A stretch of 64,000 nucleotides of DNA, taken from contig PMLC01000087.1 of the NCBI GenBank assembly GCA_003158745.1, forward strand, positions 1 to 64,000. The letters are read 5' to 3'. The position numbers were made by a program, and so were the translations under genes. The stretch comes from Acidobacteriota bacterium (GTDB lineage Bacteria > Acidobacteriota > Thermoanaerobaculia > Thermoanaerobaculales > Thermoanaerobaculaceae). This document shows, piece by piece, positions 18,265-27,532 of this stretch (positions are counted from its first letter, which is position 1; every line of letters starts with the position of its first letter). The notes beneath the pieces were generated by a model. The model was given only the letters and a program-made list of their open reading frames with translations, was not told the origin of the DNA and did no database searches.

Positions 18265-18432
18265 AGCGCGAGCACTGACTGTGTCGGCGCGAGCGGGGGA
18301 CACGGGGGAGTTCGAGTGACGCCGGAGGCGTGATGGGGCCTCCGGAGCGGAACTCGGGTCGAGGCGTCGCGAGGTGCGGATCACGCGCGTGCGTGGGTAA
18401 AGGGCAATCACCGACCTCGTCGGCGCAAGCGG
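18211..18432. repeat. Imperfect direct repeat duplicating the 3' end of yjbQ
   Basis: The last 50 bases of yjbQ plus about 33 bases after its stop (18211-18296) recur at 18350-18432 with roughly three-quarters identity. The second copy still reads ELGSRRREVRITRVRG followed by a stop, parallel to the yjbQ end ELDGPRRRELWITCVGG. It looks like a remnant of a second yjbQ-like gene or a diverged local duplication. Confidence 0.65.
18322..18345. terminator. Hairpin between convergent genes
   Basis: CCGGAGGC and GCCTCCGG form a perfect 8-bp stem with an 8-nt loop, between yjbQ and the convergent glycosyltransferase gene. No T-run follows, so termination is only likely, not certain. Confidence 0.4.
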
Positions 18433-18455
18433 AACCCCACCTTTCGAGGTCGCTT

Positions 18456-19586
18456 TCAGGTTCTCCGGGTGTGGGTTTCCTGGGCGGCGCGCAAGTAGAG
18501 AGCCTCGAGGCGAGAGACCCGTGCCGCCGTCGAGAAGTGCTGACGCACCCTTTCCTGACCTGCGACCGCGATCCGACGGGCAAGCTCGTCGTCCCGCAGG
18601 AGACGGGAGACCGCGGCAGCCAGCATCGGCACGTCTCGCGGCGGCACGAGGATTCCGGAGACGCCGTCCTCGACGAGTTCCGGGTTGCCGGCCACGGCGG
18701 TGGCGACGACGGGCTTTCCGAGAGCCATCGCCTCCCGGATCGTCCCGGTGATTCCCGTGCCCGCCCAGGAAGGATCCACCACCACCTCGCACGCCGCGAG
18801 CACATCGGGCATGTCCGAGCGGGCCATGGTCGCGGTGACCGCGCCTTCGAGGCCCAGATCGCGAGCCAGCTCCTTGACCCCTTCGCGCTGGGCTTGCGAT
18901 GTGCACGCCACCAGAAGCACGTGTGCCGCAGGGTGGTCGGCCCGGACCGCCGGGAACGCCCGGAGGAGCTCCTTCCACCCTTTCCAGTCTCGCATCCCGA
19001 CGTGCCCGATCACGCGAGCCTCGGCTGGAATCCCGAGCTCCGTGCGCACAGCGCCGGGGTTGGCCCGCTGAGGGTCGAAACGCTCAAGATCCACGCCTGC
19101 GTAGACCACGCCGACTTTGTGCGGGGGGATCCGACCGCTCGAGATCACTACCTGCCGGATGCTCTCGGCCACTGTCACGATTCGATTGACGCGGCGGGAT
19201 CGGTACTTGAATGAGGACCAGAGATCGATCGGGAACGACACACCGCGGTTGACGACGAGGCCGTACCGCGCGCCGAGGAAGGTCGCACCCAGAGCGACCG
19301 CGTGCGAGATGCCCTTGTGGACGTGCACGATGTCCACCTTGCGTTCCTTGGCGAGACGGGCGAAGCGAAGCATGGAGACGAAGTCGAACTCGTGTCGGAG
19401 TGCGAGCGGCACGTGCTCGACGCCTGCGGCGATGCAGCGCTCGGCCATCTCGATGCTCGGCCGGGTAACGGCGATGACCGTGTGCCCCCGCGCCGCGAGA
19501 CCCTTGGCGGCGTCGAACATCTGCACCACCGAGCCGGTCGCGAAACCGGTCTTCTCGAGCATCTGGACGATGGTAAGAGCTTCCAT
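18456..19586 (-). CDS. Glycosyltransferase family 4
   Basis: A 376-residue GT-B retaining glycosyltransferase. Seen: an N-terminal Rossmann-like domain (GSVVQMFDAAKGLAARGHTV, about 18-37; DIVHVHKGISHAVALG), then the nucleotide-sugar domain with GHVGMRDWKGWKELL, and the EX7E-type motif around GITGTIREAMALGKPVVATA followed by GNPELVEDGVSGILV. WaaG/RfaB-like enzymes that build lipopolysaccharide core are the closest general match; the sugar cannot be read from sequence. It is convergent with yjbQ and about 80 bp from the OPT gene on the same strand, with no other surface-polysaccharide gene near. Confidence 0.85.
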   Translation of the reverse strand: MEALTIVQMLEKTGFATGSVVQMFDAAKGLAARGHTVIAVTRPSIEMAERCIAAGVEHVPLALRHEFDFVSMLRFARLAKERKVDIVHVHKGISHAVALGATFLGARYGLVVNRGVSFPIDLWSSFKYRSRRVNRIVTVAESIRQVVISSGRIPPHKVGVVYAGVDLERFDPQRANPGAVRTELGIPAEARVIGHVGMRDWKGWKELLRAFPAVRADHPAAHVLLVACTSQAQREGVKELARDLGLEGAVTATMARSDMPDVLAACEVVVDPSWAGTGITGTIREAMALGKPVVATAVAGNPELVEDGVSGILVPPRDVPMLAAAVSRLLRDDELARRIAVAGQERVRQHFSTAARVSRLEALYLRAAQETHTRRT

Positions 19587-19668
19587 TGTCGCTCGTTCTG
19601 GGCAGCGGCGGGCCGCGACGACAACCCCTGTGGCCCGCCGTCTCAGAACGCTATGTTCCGTTGGCCGC

Positions 19669-21705
19669 CTACATCACCGCGGTCGGAGGCGCCGGTTCGT
19701 CGGGGGCTCCGGCCTTGCTTAGCGGTACATAGATCAAATATGCGACGAGCACCAGCGCGACCGGGACCGCCATCGGGGCGGCGAGCGCCCAGGTCATCGA
19801 CGGGAAGCCGTCGCTGAAGAACACCACCGCCGCGACGAACAGCCCCATCAGCGCCTCCCCAGCGATCAGCCCGGAAGCCGCCAGAACGCCAGCGTTCTCG
19901 ACCCTCGCCTTCTGGGCGTCGTTATACCCGCGCCGGTCGCGCATCTTGTCCACGATGCCGCGGATGATCCCGCCCACGAAGATGGCAAAGGTCGTCTCGA
20001 GGGGGAGGTACATGCCGACTGAGAACAACATCGGACTCTTCACCTTGATGAGGATGAGCGAGATCCCCATCGCGATACCGACGATGACCAATGGCCATGC
20101 CATCTCGCCGCCGACGATCCCCGAGGAGAGCGCCGCCATCAGGCCGGCTTGCGGTGCCGGCAGGCGCGGACTCCCGAAGCCGCCGTTGGCCGGGAACAGC
20201 TTGAGGTCGGCGAAGTGCAGCACGTAAAGCGGGAAGAACATCACGGCACCGGCGACAACGACGCCGATCAGGTCGCCGACCTGCATCTTCCAGGGAGTCC
20301 CGCCGAGGATGTGACCGACCTTGAGGTCCTGCAGCATTTCGCCGGCGACCGCTGCGGAGACGCACCCAACGGCCGCAACGCCGAGGACGGCAACGACGCC
20401 TTCCACCCCTCTGAAGCCGATGATCACCATCGTGAGGGCCGCGACGATGGTCGTCGCCAGCGTGAGCCCCGACAGCGGGTTGTTGGATGAGCCGATCATC
20501 CCGACGAGGTTCCCGGAGACCGCCGCGAAGAAGAAACCGGTGACCAGCATGACGATGGCCGCCAGGAAGGCGGGCCCGATCGCCTTAGTGAAGTACGAGT
20601 AGAGGGCGATCATCAAAATGAGGACGCCGACAAGACCGAGGACGACGAATTTGAAGTTGATGTCGCGGTCGATTCGGCTGGTAGCCGCGTAGGCGCCGGC
20701 CGACTTCTTGAGGTCGGCGATCGCACGCTTGAGGGCGATGCCGAGGTTCTTGCGCATCTTGAACAGGGTGAAACAGGCACCGACCAGCATCCCGCCGACG
20801 GCGATCGGGCGCACGACGAAGCGGTACAAGTGCCCGACGATTGCGCCCCACGCCGCAGCCTGGTCGCCGGCCGCGGCCGCCGTGTACTGGTCGATCATGT
20901 TGGGGCCGAGAAAGAACACCAGCAGCGGAACGAACAACCCCCATGCCAGCAGCCCGCCGGCGAAATTGAGGGCGCCGAGCTCCGGCCCGATGATGTAGCC
21001 GACACCGATGTACGCAGGGCTCACGGCCGGAGCCGAGAACGACGAGACGCCTCCGGCGGTGATCGCCGGGGCGTCCTTCGACAGCCCGAGTCGCACCAGA
21101 CTCTGCTTCACCCGTCCCACCGCGACGGGGAACGCGTTGCTGGAGCTGAAAACCCCGAATGCGTCGAGGAGCCGGACCACCGCGCCGACTCCCATGGCCT
21201 TGAACAGCTGGACCGCTGCCTCCGCCCCGCGCTGGCCGGCCTTGTGGATCTCGGACGCCGCCACCGATTCGGGGAATTTCAGATCGGGATCCTCGACCAT
21301 CACCCGGCGGAGCATGGTGACGAACATGATCCCGAGGATGCCTCCGACGATCATGAGCGCGCTGGCGGTCAAGTAGTCCGTGAACGTGTTGAACTTCCAG
21401 TATCCGAGGAGGACAAACGCCGGGATCGTGAAGATCGCGCCGGCTGCAATCGACTCGCCGATGGAGCCGACCGTACGGGCGAAGTTCTCCTCGAGGAGCG
21501 AGCCCTTCATCAGGCGCAGGACCGCCATGCCGATCACCGCAGCCGGGTAGGTTGCCGCGATCGTCATGCCAGCCTTGAGGCCGAGGTACGCGTTGGCCGC
21601 ACCTAGGATCACGCACATGAAAAGACCGAGGAGAAGTGCCCGCAAGGTGAACTCGCGCATCGTGGAATCGGCAGGCACATAGGGGGTGAAGGGCTTTTCG
21701 CTCAT
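19669..21705 (-). CDS. OPT-family oligopeptide transporter
   Basis: A 678-residue polytopic membrane protein of the OPT superfamily, which imports small peptides or, in the YSL branch, metal chelates. ATG 21705 is preceded by GGAGG; upstream in-frame codons are not family-like. Seen: about 14-16 hydrophobic segments, the N-terminal REFTLRALLLGLFMCVILGA, GLKAGMTIAATYPAAVIGMA, a conserved SSNNPLSGLTL, VVAALTMVIIGF, and a soluble insert around 220-260. The bacterial branch (TIGR00728/TIGR00733 type) has this size. Substrate is unknown. The upstream intergenic space is shared with clpB. Confidence 0.9.
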   Translation of the reverse strand: MSEKPFTPYVPADSTMREFTLRALLLGLFMCVILGAANAYLGLKAGMTIAATYPAAVIGMAVLRLMKGSLLEENFARTVGSIGESIAAGAIFTIPAFVLLGYWKFNTFTDYLTASALMIVGGILGIMFVTMLRRVMVEDPDLKFPESVAASEIHKAGQRGAEAAVQLFKAMGVGAVVRLLDAFGVFSSSNAFPVAVGRVKQSLVRLGLSKDAPAITAGGVSSFSAPAVSPAYIGVGYIIGPELGALNFAGGLLAWGLFVPLLVFFLGPNMIDQYTAAAAGDQAAAWGAIVGHLYRFVVRPIAVGGMLVGACFTLFKMRKNLGIALKRAIADLKKSAGAYAATSRIDRDINFKFVVLGLVGVLILMIALYSYFTKAIGPAFLAAIVMLVTGFFFAAVSGNLVGMIGSSNNPLSGLTLATTIVAALTMVIIGFRGVEGVVAVLGVAAVGCVSAAVAGEMLQDLKVGHILGGTPWKMQVGDLIGVVVAGAVMFFPLYVLHFADLKLFPANGGFGSPRLPAPQAGLMAALSSGIVGGEMAWPLVIVGIAMGISLILIKVKSPMLFSVGMYLPLETTFAIFVGGIIRGIVDKMRDRRGYNDAQKARVENAGVLAASGLIAGEALMGLFVAAVVFFSDGFPSMTWALAAPMAVPVALVLVAYLIYVPLSKAGAPDEPAPPTAVM

Positions 21706-21869
21706 TGCGTTCGTCCTCCGTTTGGTCGCCACGCATCGCCGTGACCGGCGCTGGTCGGGTGGCAGTTCGCGACATTCTACACGTGGAGCAGGGCAAGCCC
21801 TCAACAAGACACAGGAACGGCGTGGAGCACTTGGCGCATGTCCGGCTCCGAAGTCCAGAATGGAAACTC

Positions 21870-21894
21870 CTGAGTATTATGATCATACACTCAG
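21870..21894. promoter_or_regulatory. Dyad upstream of clpB
   Basis: CTGAGT and ACTCAG flank a 13-nt centre that contains its own palindrome TATGATCATA. It stands 18 bp upstream of the putative clpB -35 box and is a candidate operator for clpB or for the divergent OPT gene. It does not match CIRCE, and the spacing differs from the HspR site (7 nt). Confidence 0.4.
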
Positions 21895-21911
21895 ATCGTG
21901 AGACACATAAC

Positions 21912-21940
21912 TTGACAACAAATAACTAAGATTCTACTCT
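21912..21940 (+). promoter_or_regulatory. Putative sigma-70 promoter of clpB
   Basis: TTGACA followed after exactly 17 bp by TACTCT. The -35 box is perfect; the -10 keeps TA and the final T. It lies 46 bp before the clpB start codon. No sigma-32 type box was found. Confidence 0.5.
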
Positions 21941-21985
21941 CGCTGGGGTCCATGAGGGACAGGGCCCGGACACGAGGTGGGAAAC

Positions 21986-24592
21986 ATGGCTTCCGACAAC
22001 AACTTCACCGTCAAGGCCGGGGAAGCGCTCCAGGGAGCCTTCAAGCTGGCTACCGGGCGGGGCAACCCCGAGGCAACTCCCGTCCACCTGCTGGAGGCCC
22101 TCCTTGTGCAGACTGACGGGCTTGCGCCGAAGCTGCTCGAGAAGGTCGGCGCTCCCGTTGCCCGTGTGCGCGACGACCTCGCGGCGGCGATGGACCGGCT
22201 GCCGTCGGCACGGGGCGCGGCCGAGGCGCAGCCGTCGCGTGACCTGCGAAATGTCCTTGAGGCCGCGGGCAAGCTCGCGCCCCAGTTCCAGGATGAGTAC
22301 GTGTCGGTCGAGCACCTGTTGCTCGCCGTTGCGGGCGTGCCGGGGACGGCAGGCGAGATCCTCGTGCGGCATGGCGTCGATCGCGACGCGTTGCTGCGAG
22401 CGATCCAGGAAATTCGCGGCTCCCACCGTGTGACGGATGCCAATCCCGAGGAGAAGTTCGAGGCCCTGAAGAAGTACGCGCGCGACCTGACCGAGCTGGC
22501 CCGTGCCGGCAAGCTGGATCCTGTCATCGGCCGCGACGACGAGATCCGCCGGGTGATGCAGGTCCTGACTCGCAGGACCAAGAACAACCCCGTTCTGATC
22601 GGTGAGCCGGGCGTCGGCAAGACGGCAGTCGCGGAGGGGCTGGCGCAGCGCATCGCGGAAGGCGACGTCCCCGAGTTGCTGAAGCACCGGCGCATCGTCG
22701 CCCTCGACCTCGGAGCCTTGATCGCCGGCACCAAGTACCGCGGCGAGTTCGAGGACCGTCTCAAGGCGGTGATCAAAGAGGTCGTGGACTCCGACGGCGA
22801 GGTTGTTCTGTTCATCGACGAGATCCACACGCTGGTCGGTGCCGGCGCCGCCGAGGGCGCGATGGACGCAGCCAACCTCCTGAAACCTGCCCTCGCCCGC
22901 GGCGAGCTGCGTTGCATCGGTGCGACGACGCTCTCCGAGTACCGGAAGTACATCGAGAAGGACGCGGCCCTGGAGCGCCGTTTCCAGCCGGTGTTGGTGG
23001 GAGAGCCTTCGGTCGAGGAGACCGTCGCCATCCTTCGCGGTCTGAAAGAGAAGTACGAGGTCCATCACGGGGTGCGCATCACCGATGGTGCCATCGTGGC
23101 AGCCGCAACGCTGTCAAGCCGCTACATCACCGATCGCTTCCTCCCCGACAAGGCGATCGACCTGGTGGATGAAGCGGCTTCGCGGCTGCGCATCGAGATC
23201 GACTCGCTGCCCACCGAGATCGACGAGTTGGATCGTACCGCCCTGCGCCTCGAGATCGAAAAACGCGCCCTCGCCAAGGAGAAAGACAAGGCCTCGAGGG
23301 AGCGCCTGGCGGAGATCGAGCGGGATCTGGCCGAGCTCAAGGAGTGCATCGCCGGTATGAAGGCGTCATGGCAGCGTGAGAAGGAACTCATCGCACGCAT
23401 CCGGTCGGTGAAAGAGCAGGTCGAGGTGGCGAAGGACGGCGCCGAGCGCGCTCAGCGCGACGGCGACCTCGAGCGTGCGGCACAGCTCCGCTACGGCGAG
23501 CTGGTTCGTCTGAACAAGGAGCTCGAGGCCGCGACAGACGCGCTCAAGGCTCACCAGGCGTCGCAGGGTTCTCTGCTCGCGGAGGAGGTCACCGAGGAGG
23601 CAATCGCGGAGGTCGTTGGGCATTGGACTGGGATCCCTGTCAGCAGGCTGCTGGAAGGCGAGAAGACGAAGCTCCTAGAGATGGAGGATCGCCTGCGGGC
23701 TCGCGTGGTGGGTCAAGACGAGGCGGTCGCGGCGGTCGCCACGGCCGTGCGACGGGCCCGCAGCGGGATGAAAGACCCGAACCGCCCGGTGGGTTCGTTC
23801 CTATTCTTAGGGCCCACCGGCGTCGGAAAGACCGAGCTCGCTCGGGCGCTCGCCGAGTTCCTGTTCGACGACGAGCGGGCGATGGTCCGCCTTGACATGT
23901 CGGAGTACATGGAGAAGCACGCCGTGGCGCGCATGATCGGCGCCCCGCCGGGATATGTCGGCTACGAGGAGGGGGGCCAGCTCACCGAGGCAGTGCGCCG
24001 AAGGCCATACGCGGTTGTGCTGCTCGACGAGATTGAGAAGGCTCACCCCGACGTGTTCAACGTGCTCCTGCAAATCCTCGACGACGGCCGCCTCACTGAC
24101 GGCAAGGGGCGCACCGTGGACTTCCGCAACTGCGTCGTGATCATGACGTCGAACATCGCCTCGAGCGTGATCCAGGAGTTCACGGAGGCCGACCGAGCCG
24201 GGATGCTCGAGTTGGTGGAGCGGGAGCTGAAGGCGCACTTCCGGCCGGAGTTCCTCAACCGCGTGGACGAGGTGCTCGTGTTCCACCGTCTGGCGGAGGG
24301 CCATCTGAGGTCCATCGTGAGGATCCAGCTTGCGCGCCTCAACCGGCTCCTCGCCGACCGTCGGATCGTCGTGGAGGCGTCCGAGGCCGCGCTGGACCAT
24401 CTGGCGCACGAGGGGTACGACCCCGACTTCGGCGCCCGACCCCTGAAGCGCACGATCCAACGGTTGGTGCAGGACCCGCTCGCTCGCATGGTGCTCGCGG
24501 GCGAGGTCGCCGAAGGCGATACGGTGGACCTCGGCGTCGCTGGCGGTGCGCTGACCCTCATACCGCGACGCGAGCCCGCGGTTGGGGCGTGA
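21986..24592 (+). CDS. clpB: ATP-dependent disaggregase ClpB
   Basis: Hexameric AAA+ chaperone that, with DnaK, threads aggregated proteins through its pore. 868 residues from ATG 21986, with GAGGTGGG just before it; a GTG nine bases earlier overlaps that site. Seen: Clp-N double repeat (1-150), first Walker [10 protein letters not shown] with Walker B LFIDEIH, the coiled-coil middle domain that marks ClpB rather than ClpA (about 395-520, Glu/Lys/Arg rich), second Walker [10 protein letters not shown], pore loop [11 protein letters not shown], and sensor 2 GARPLKR near the C-terminus. No ClpP-binding loop is expected or seen. Confidence 0.97.
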   Translation: MASDNNFTVKAGEALQGAFKLATGRGNPEATPVHLLEALLVQTDGLAPKLLEKVGAPVARVRDDLAAAMDRLPSARGAAEAQPSRDLRNVLEAAGKLAPQFQDEYVSVEHLLLAVAGVPGTAGEILVRHGVDRDALLRAIQEIRGSHRVTDANPEEKFEALKKYARDLTELARAGKLDPVIGRDDEIRRVMQVLTRRTKNNPVLIGEPGVGKTAVAEGLAQRIAEGDVPELLKHRRIVALDLGALIAGTKYRGEFEDRLKAVIKEVVDSDGEVVLFIDEIHTLVGAGAAEGAMDAANLLKPALARGELRCIGATTLSEYRKYIEKDAALERRFQPVLVGEPSVEETVAILRGLKEKYEVHHGVRITDGAIVAAATLSSRYITDRFLPDKAIDLVDEAASRLRIEIDSLPTEIDELDRTALRLEIEKRALAKEKDKASRERLAEIERDLAELKECIAGMKASWQREKELIARIRSVKEQVEVAKDGAERAQRDGDLERAAQLRYGELVRLNKELEAATDALKAHQASQGSLLAEEVTEEAIAEVVGHWTGIPVSRLLEGEKTKLLEMEDRLRARVVGQDEAVAAVATAVRRARSGMKDPNRPVGSFLFLGPTGVGKTELARALAEFLFDDERAMVRLDMSEYMEKHAVARMIGAPPGYVGYEEGGQLTEAVRRRPYAVVLLDEIEKAHPDVFNVLLQILDDGRLTDGKGRTVDFRNCVVIMTSNIASSVIQEFTEADRAGMLELVERELKAHFRPEFLNRVDEVLVFHRLAEGHLRSIVRIQLARLNRLLADRRIVVEASEAALDHLAHEGYDPDFGARPLKRTIQRLVQDPLARMVLAGEVAEGDTVDLGVAGGALTLIPRREPAVGA

Positions 24593-24723
24593 TTACAATC
24601 CACGGACCGGACCCGTCCCGATCGCTGCGCACGTCTCCCAGCGGGTCCCTCGTGAATCGTCCGGGCTAGAATATCCATAACCACGGCGAGCGCCCCACGA
24701 CCGCGCTCGCTGCCGGATGCGAG

Positions 24724-27390
24724 ATGAAATCAAAGCCCAACGTGACGTTCACCCTCAACGGCCGTGAGACGACCGTTGCCTACGACGAGGGGATGCACCT
24801 CCTCGAGGTGCTGCGGGAGGAGTGCGGCGTCACCTCGCCCAAGGATGGCTGCGCGCCGCAGGGGGTCTGCGGCTGCTGCACGGTGCTGGTGGACGGTCGG
24901 CCCGCCCTTGCCTGCCTCAAGAAGCCGCATGAGATCGCCGGCCGTTCGGTCGTGACCCTGGACGGGATCCCGGCGCCGCAGCGAGAGGTTCTCGCCCACG
25001 CGTTCATCCAGGAAGGCGCGATCCAGTGCGGCTATTGCACCCCCGGGATCATGGTGCGCGCGTTCTCCCTTCTGGAACGGCGCAAGACCGACGACCGGGA
25101 TGCCGTCGCGCAGGGTCTCGCAGGGCACATCTGCCGGTGTACCGGCTACCAGCGGATCATCGATGCGATCCGGACCGCGGGCGAGGCGTGGGCCAACGGC
25201 GGGATATTTGCGAGTGCGCAGCCGCGTCGGCACGACTTCTTCGGCGAGGGCCACGGGTTGATGCGGGGATCCGACGGCCACGTCGGCCACGGCGTCGGCG
25301 CCAGCGAGTCACGCTACCGCGGGGTCGAGCATGCGGTTGGCCGCAAGCCGTACGTCGCCGACATGAGCGTCCCGGGAATGCTGCATGGTGCGGTCGTCCT
25401 AGCCGCACACGCCCGTGCTGTGGTGCGGGCTCTCGACACGGCCGCCGCGCTCGCGAAGCCTGGAGTGGAGCGCATTCTCGGGGCCCCCGACGTACCGGGC
25501 GACCGTCACGTGGGCCTCATCTTCAAAGACTGGCCCGTCTTCGTTGCGGTCGGGGAGACCACGCGCTGCGTCGGCGACGTGCTCGCGCTGGTGGTGGCGG
25601 ACACGCAGTTCCACGCCCGCCAGGCGGCGAAGACGTTGGTGGTCGACTACGAGGTTCTCGAGCCGGTGACCTCTCCAGAAGCAGCGCTCGAGAACGGCGC
25701 CCCGGCGATCCACCGGGCCGGCAATCTTCTCGAGGTCACGGCATTCACCCGTGGCGACGCGGACGCAGCGCTCGACGCTTCTACACACGTCGTGCGGAGA
25801 ACCTTCACCACGCAGCGCATCGAACATGCGTTCCTCGAGCCCGAGGCGTGTCTGGCGATGCCGAGCGGCACGGGCCTGAAAGTCTACTCGCAGGGTCAGG
25901 GCGTTCACGACGATCAGGTCCAGATCGCATCCGTGCTCGGCCTCCCGCCCGAAGGCGTCGAGGTCGAGCTCGTGTCGAACGGCGGCGCCTTCGGCGGCAA
26001 GGAGGACCTCTCGGTCCAGGCCCAGACCGCGGTCGCAGCCTGGTTGCTGAGGCGGCCCGTGCGGACCGTGTTGACCCGCGACCAGTCGATGCTGCTCCAC
26101 CCGAAACGCCATCCATTGACAATGGAGTACGCGGTCGGCTGCGACGGTGAAGGGCGCTTGACCGCCGTCCGGGCCCGGATCGTCGGGGACACAGGTGCCT
26201 ACGCGTCGGTGGGCACCAAGGTCCTAGAGCGTGCGGCCGGGCACTCGTGCGGGCCGTACCGGGTCCCAAACGTGGACGTGGAGGCCAGGACCGTCTACAC
26301 AAACAACCCACCGTCGGGTGCGATGCGCGGGTTCGGCGTGCCGCAGACGGCGTTTGCGATCGAGACGTGCCTCAACATTCTGGCGGGGGAGGTCGGCCTC
26401 GACGCGTACGACATCCGCGAGCGCAACGTGCTGCGTCCCGGCGACCGCTTCGCGACCGGGCAGATCATGACCTCCTCGTGCGGCGTTCTGCAGACGCTCG
26501 AAGCGGTGCGGCCGATCTACAAGGCGAACGCAGCGTGCGCCGGAATCGCGTGCGGGATCAAGAACACCGGGATCGGCAACGGCCTGGCGGACATCGGCAG
26601 GGTGTTGCTCCGCGTGCTGCCGAAGGGGCGCCTCGAGGTGCTTACCGGGTATACCGAGATGGGGCAGGGGTTGTTCACGATCCTCCGTCAGGTGGTTCAC
26701 GAGGAAACGGGGATCACGCTCGAGGCGATGATCGTCGGCACGCGCAGTGAGCTGGCCGTACTATGCGGGATGACCACAGCGTCGCGGGCCACCGCGCTCG
26801 CGACGATGGCAGCCCAGCGCGCCGCGCGCAACCTCGCCGAAGCGCTCGCGGCTGCGCCGCTGGAAGCACTCGCGGGGTGCGAGTACCCGGGCGAGTACGT
26901 CTGCGACATCACCGTCGCCCCCGGCACCAAGGTGGACAACCCGGTCACCCACATGACCTTCGGCTACGCCACCCAGGTTGTAGTGCTGGACGAGACTGGG
27001 CGGATCGAACGCATCGTGGCGGCCCACGACGTCGGCCGGGCCATCAACCCGCTCGCGTGCGTGCAGCAGATCGAAGGGGCGGTGCATATGGGGCTCGGCT
27101 ACGCTCTCTCGGAACAACTGCCGTGCGCCGAAGGCCGGCCGGAGTCGACCTCCCTGCGCGATCTTGGAATCCTCAGGGCGGCGGAGATGCCGCAGGTCGA
27201 GGTGATCCTGATCGAGGTCCCGGACCCGGTGGGCGGGTACGGCTCAAAGGGCGTCGGCGAGATCGGCCTTGTCCCGACCGCGGCCGCCGTGGCGGGCGCA
27301 CTCGCCGCCTACGACGGCGTCCACCGCACGGAGTTGCCGATGCTGGAGTCGCCGGCAACACCGCCTCGTCTTCGCAGGACGACCTTCTAG
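24724..27390 (+). CDS. Molybdenum hydroxylase, fused [2Fe-2S] and molybdopterin subunits (xanthine dehydrogenase family)
   Basis: 888 residues that join the iron-sulfur and Mo-binding chains of the xanthine oxidase family and lack an FAD domain. Seen: plant-type [2Fe-2S] ligands C43, C49, C52, C64 (one residue longer spacing than usual, GCAPQGVCGCC), then QCGYCTPG and CRCTGYQ for the second cluster, followed by GGAFGGKEDL, GAMRGFGVPQ, and the C-terminal GVGEIGLVPTAAAV with the active-site Glu. The layout and the GCAPQG signature resemble the 'selenium-dependent xanthine dehydrogenase' group and aldehyde oxidoreductase Mop. No in-frame TGA occurs; a selenium in that group is a cofactor, not Sec. 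Its substrate is not known. A DUF362 gene follows 142 bp later. Confidence 0.88.
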   Translation: MKSKPNVTFTLNGRETTVAYDEGMHLLEVLREECGVTSPKDGCAPQGVCGCCTVLVDGRPALACLKKPHEIAGRSVVTLDGIPAPQREVLAHAFIQEGAIQCGYCTPGIMVRAFSLLERRKTDDRDAVAQGLAGHICRCTGYQRIIDAIRTAGEAWANGGIFASAQPRRHDFFGEGHGLMRGSDGHVGHGVGASESRYRGVEHAVGRKPYVADMSVPGMLHGAVVLAAHARAVVRALDTAAALAKPGVERILGAPDVPGDRHVGLIFKDWPVFVAVGETTRCVGDVLALVVADTQFHARQAAKTLVVDYEVLEPVTSPEAALENGAPAIHRAGNLLEVTAFTRGDADAALDASTHVVRRTFTTQRIEHAFLEPEACLAMPSGTGLKVYSQGQGVHDDQVQIASVLGLPPEGVEVELVSNGGAFGGKEDLSVQAQTAVAAWLLRRPVRTVLTRDQSMLLHPKRHPLTMEYAVGCDGEGRLTAVRARIVGDTGAYASVGTKVLERAAGHSCGPYRVPNVDVEARTVYTNNPPSGAMRGFGVPQTAFAIETCLNILAGEVGLDAYDIRERNVLRPGDRFATGQIMTSSCGVLQTLEAVRPIYKANAACAGIACGIKNTGIGNGLADIGRVLLRVLPKGRLEVLTGYTEMGQGLFTILRQVVHEETGITLEAMIVGTRSELAVLCGMTTASRATALATMAAQRAARNLAEALAAAPLEALAGCEYPGEYVCDITVAPGTKVDNPVTHMTFGYATQVVVLDETGRIERIVAAHDVGRAINPLACVQQIEGAVHMGLGYALSEQLPCAEGRPESTSLRDLGILRAAEMPQVEVILIEVPDPVGGYGSKGVGEIGLVPTAAAVAGALAAYDGVHRTELPMLESPATPPRLRRTTF

Positions 27391-27532
27391 GCACAAACCG
27401 CTCGTCCATTCCTCCTCGGTGTCCTGATGATTGGCCTGCTCAAACTGTGGGCGTGATGCGCCGTACTAAACTCCGTGCGGGACCCGGGGTTGGCAGATAC
27501 CGGGTCGGGCGGACGACGAGAAGGAGCGGGCC

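Noticed and set aside
20585..21886. Open frame of over 400 codons overlapping the OPT gene in another frame
   Set aside because: Product is Arg/Gly/His-rich and matches no family; OPT membrane segments are clear in the true frame.
21706..21985. CIRCE or HspR element controlling clpB
   Set aside because: The dyad half-sites and the 13-nt spacing fit neither published consensus.
24724..27390. Selenocysteine in the Mo hydroxylase
   Set aside because: No in-frame TGA within the gene; the selenium of the related group is in the cofactor.
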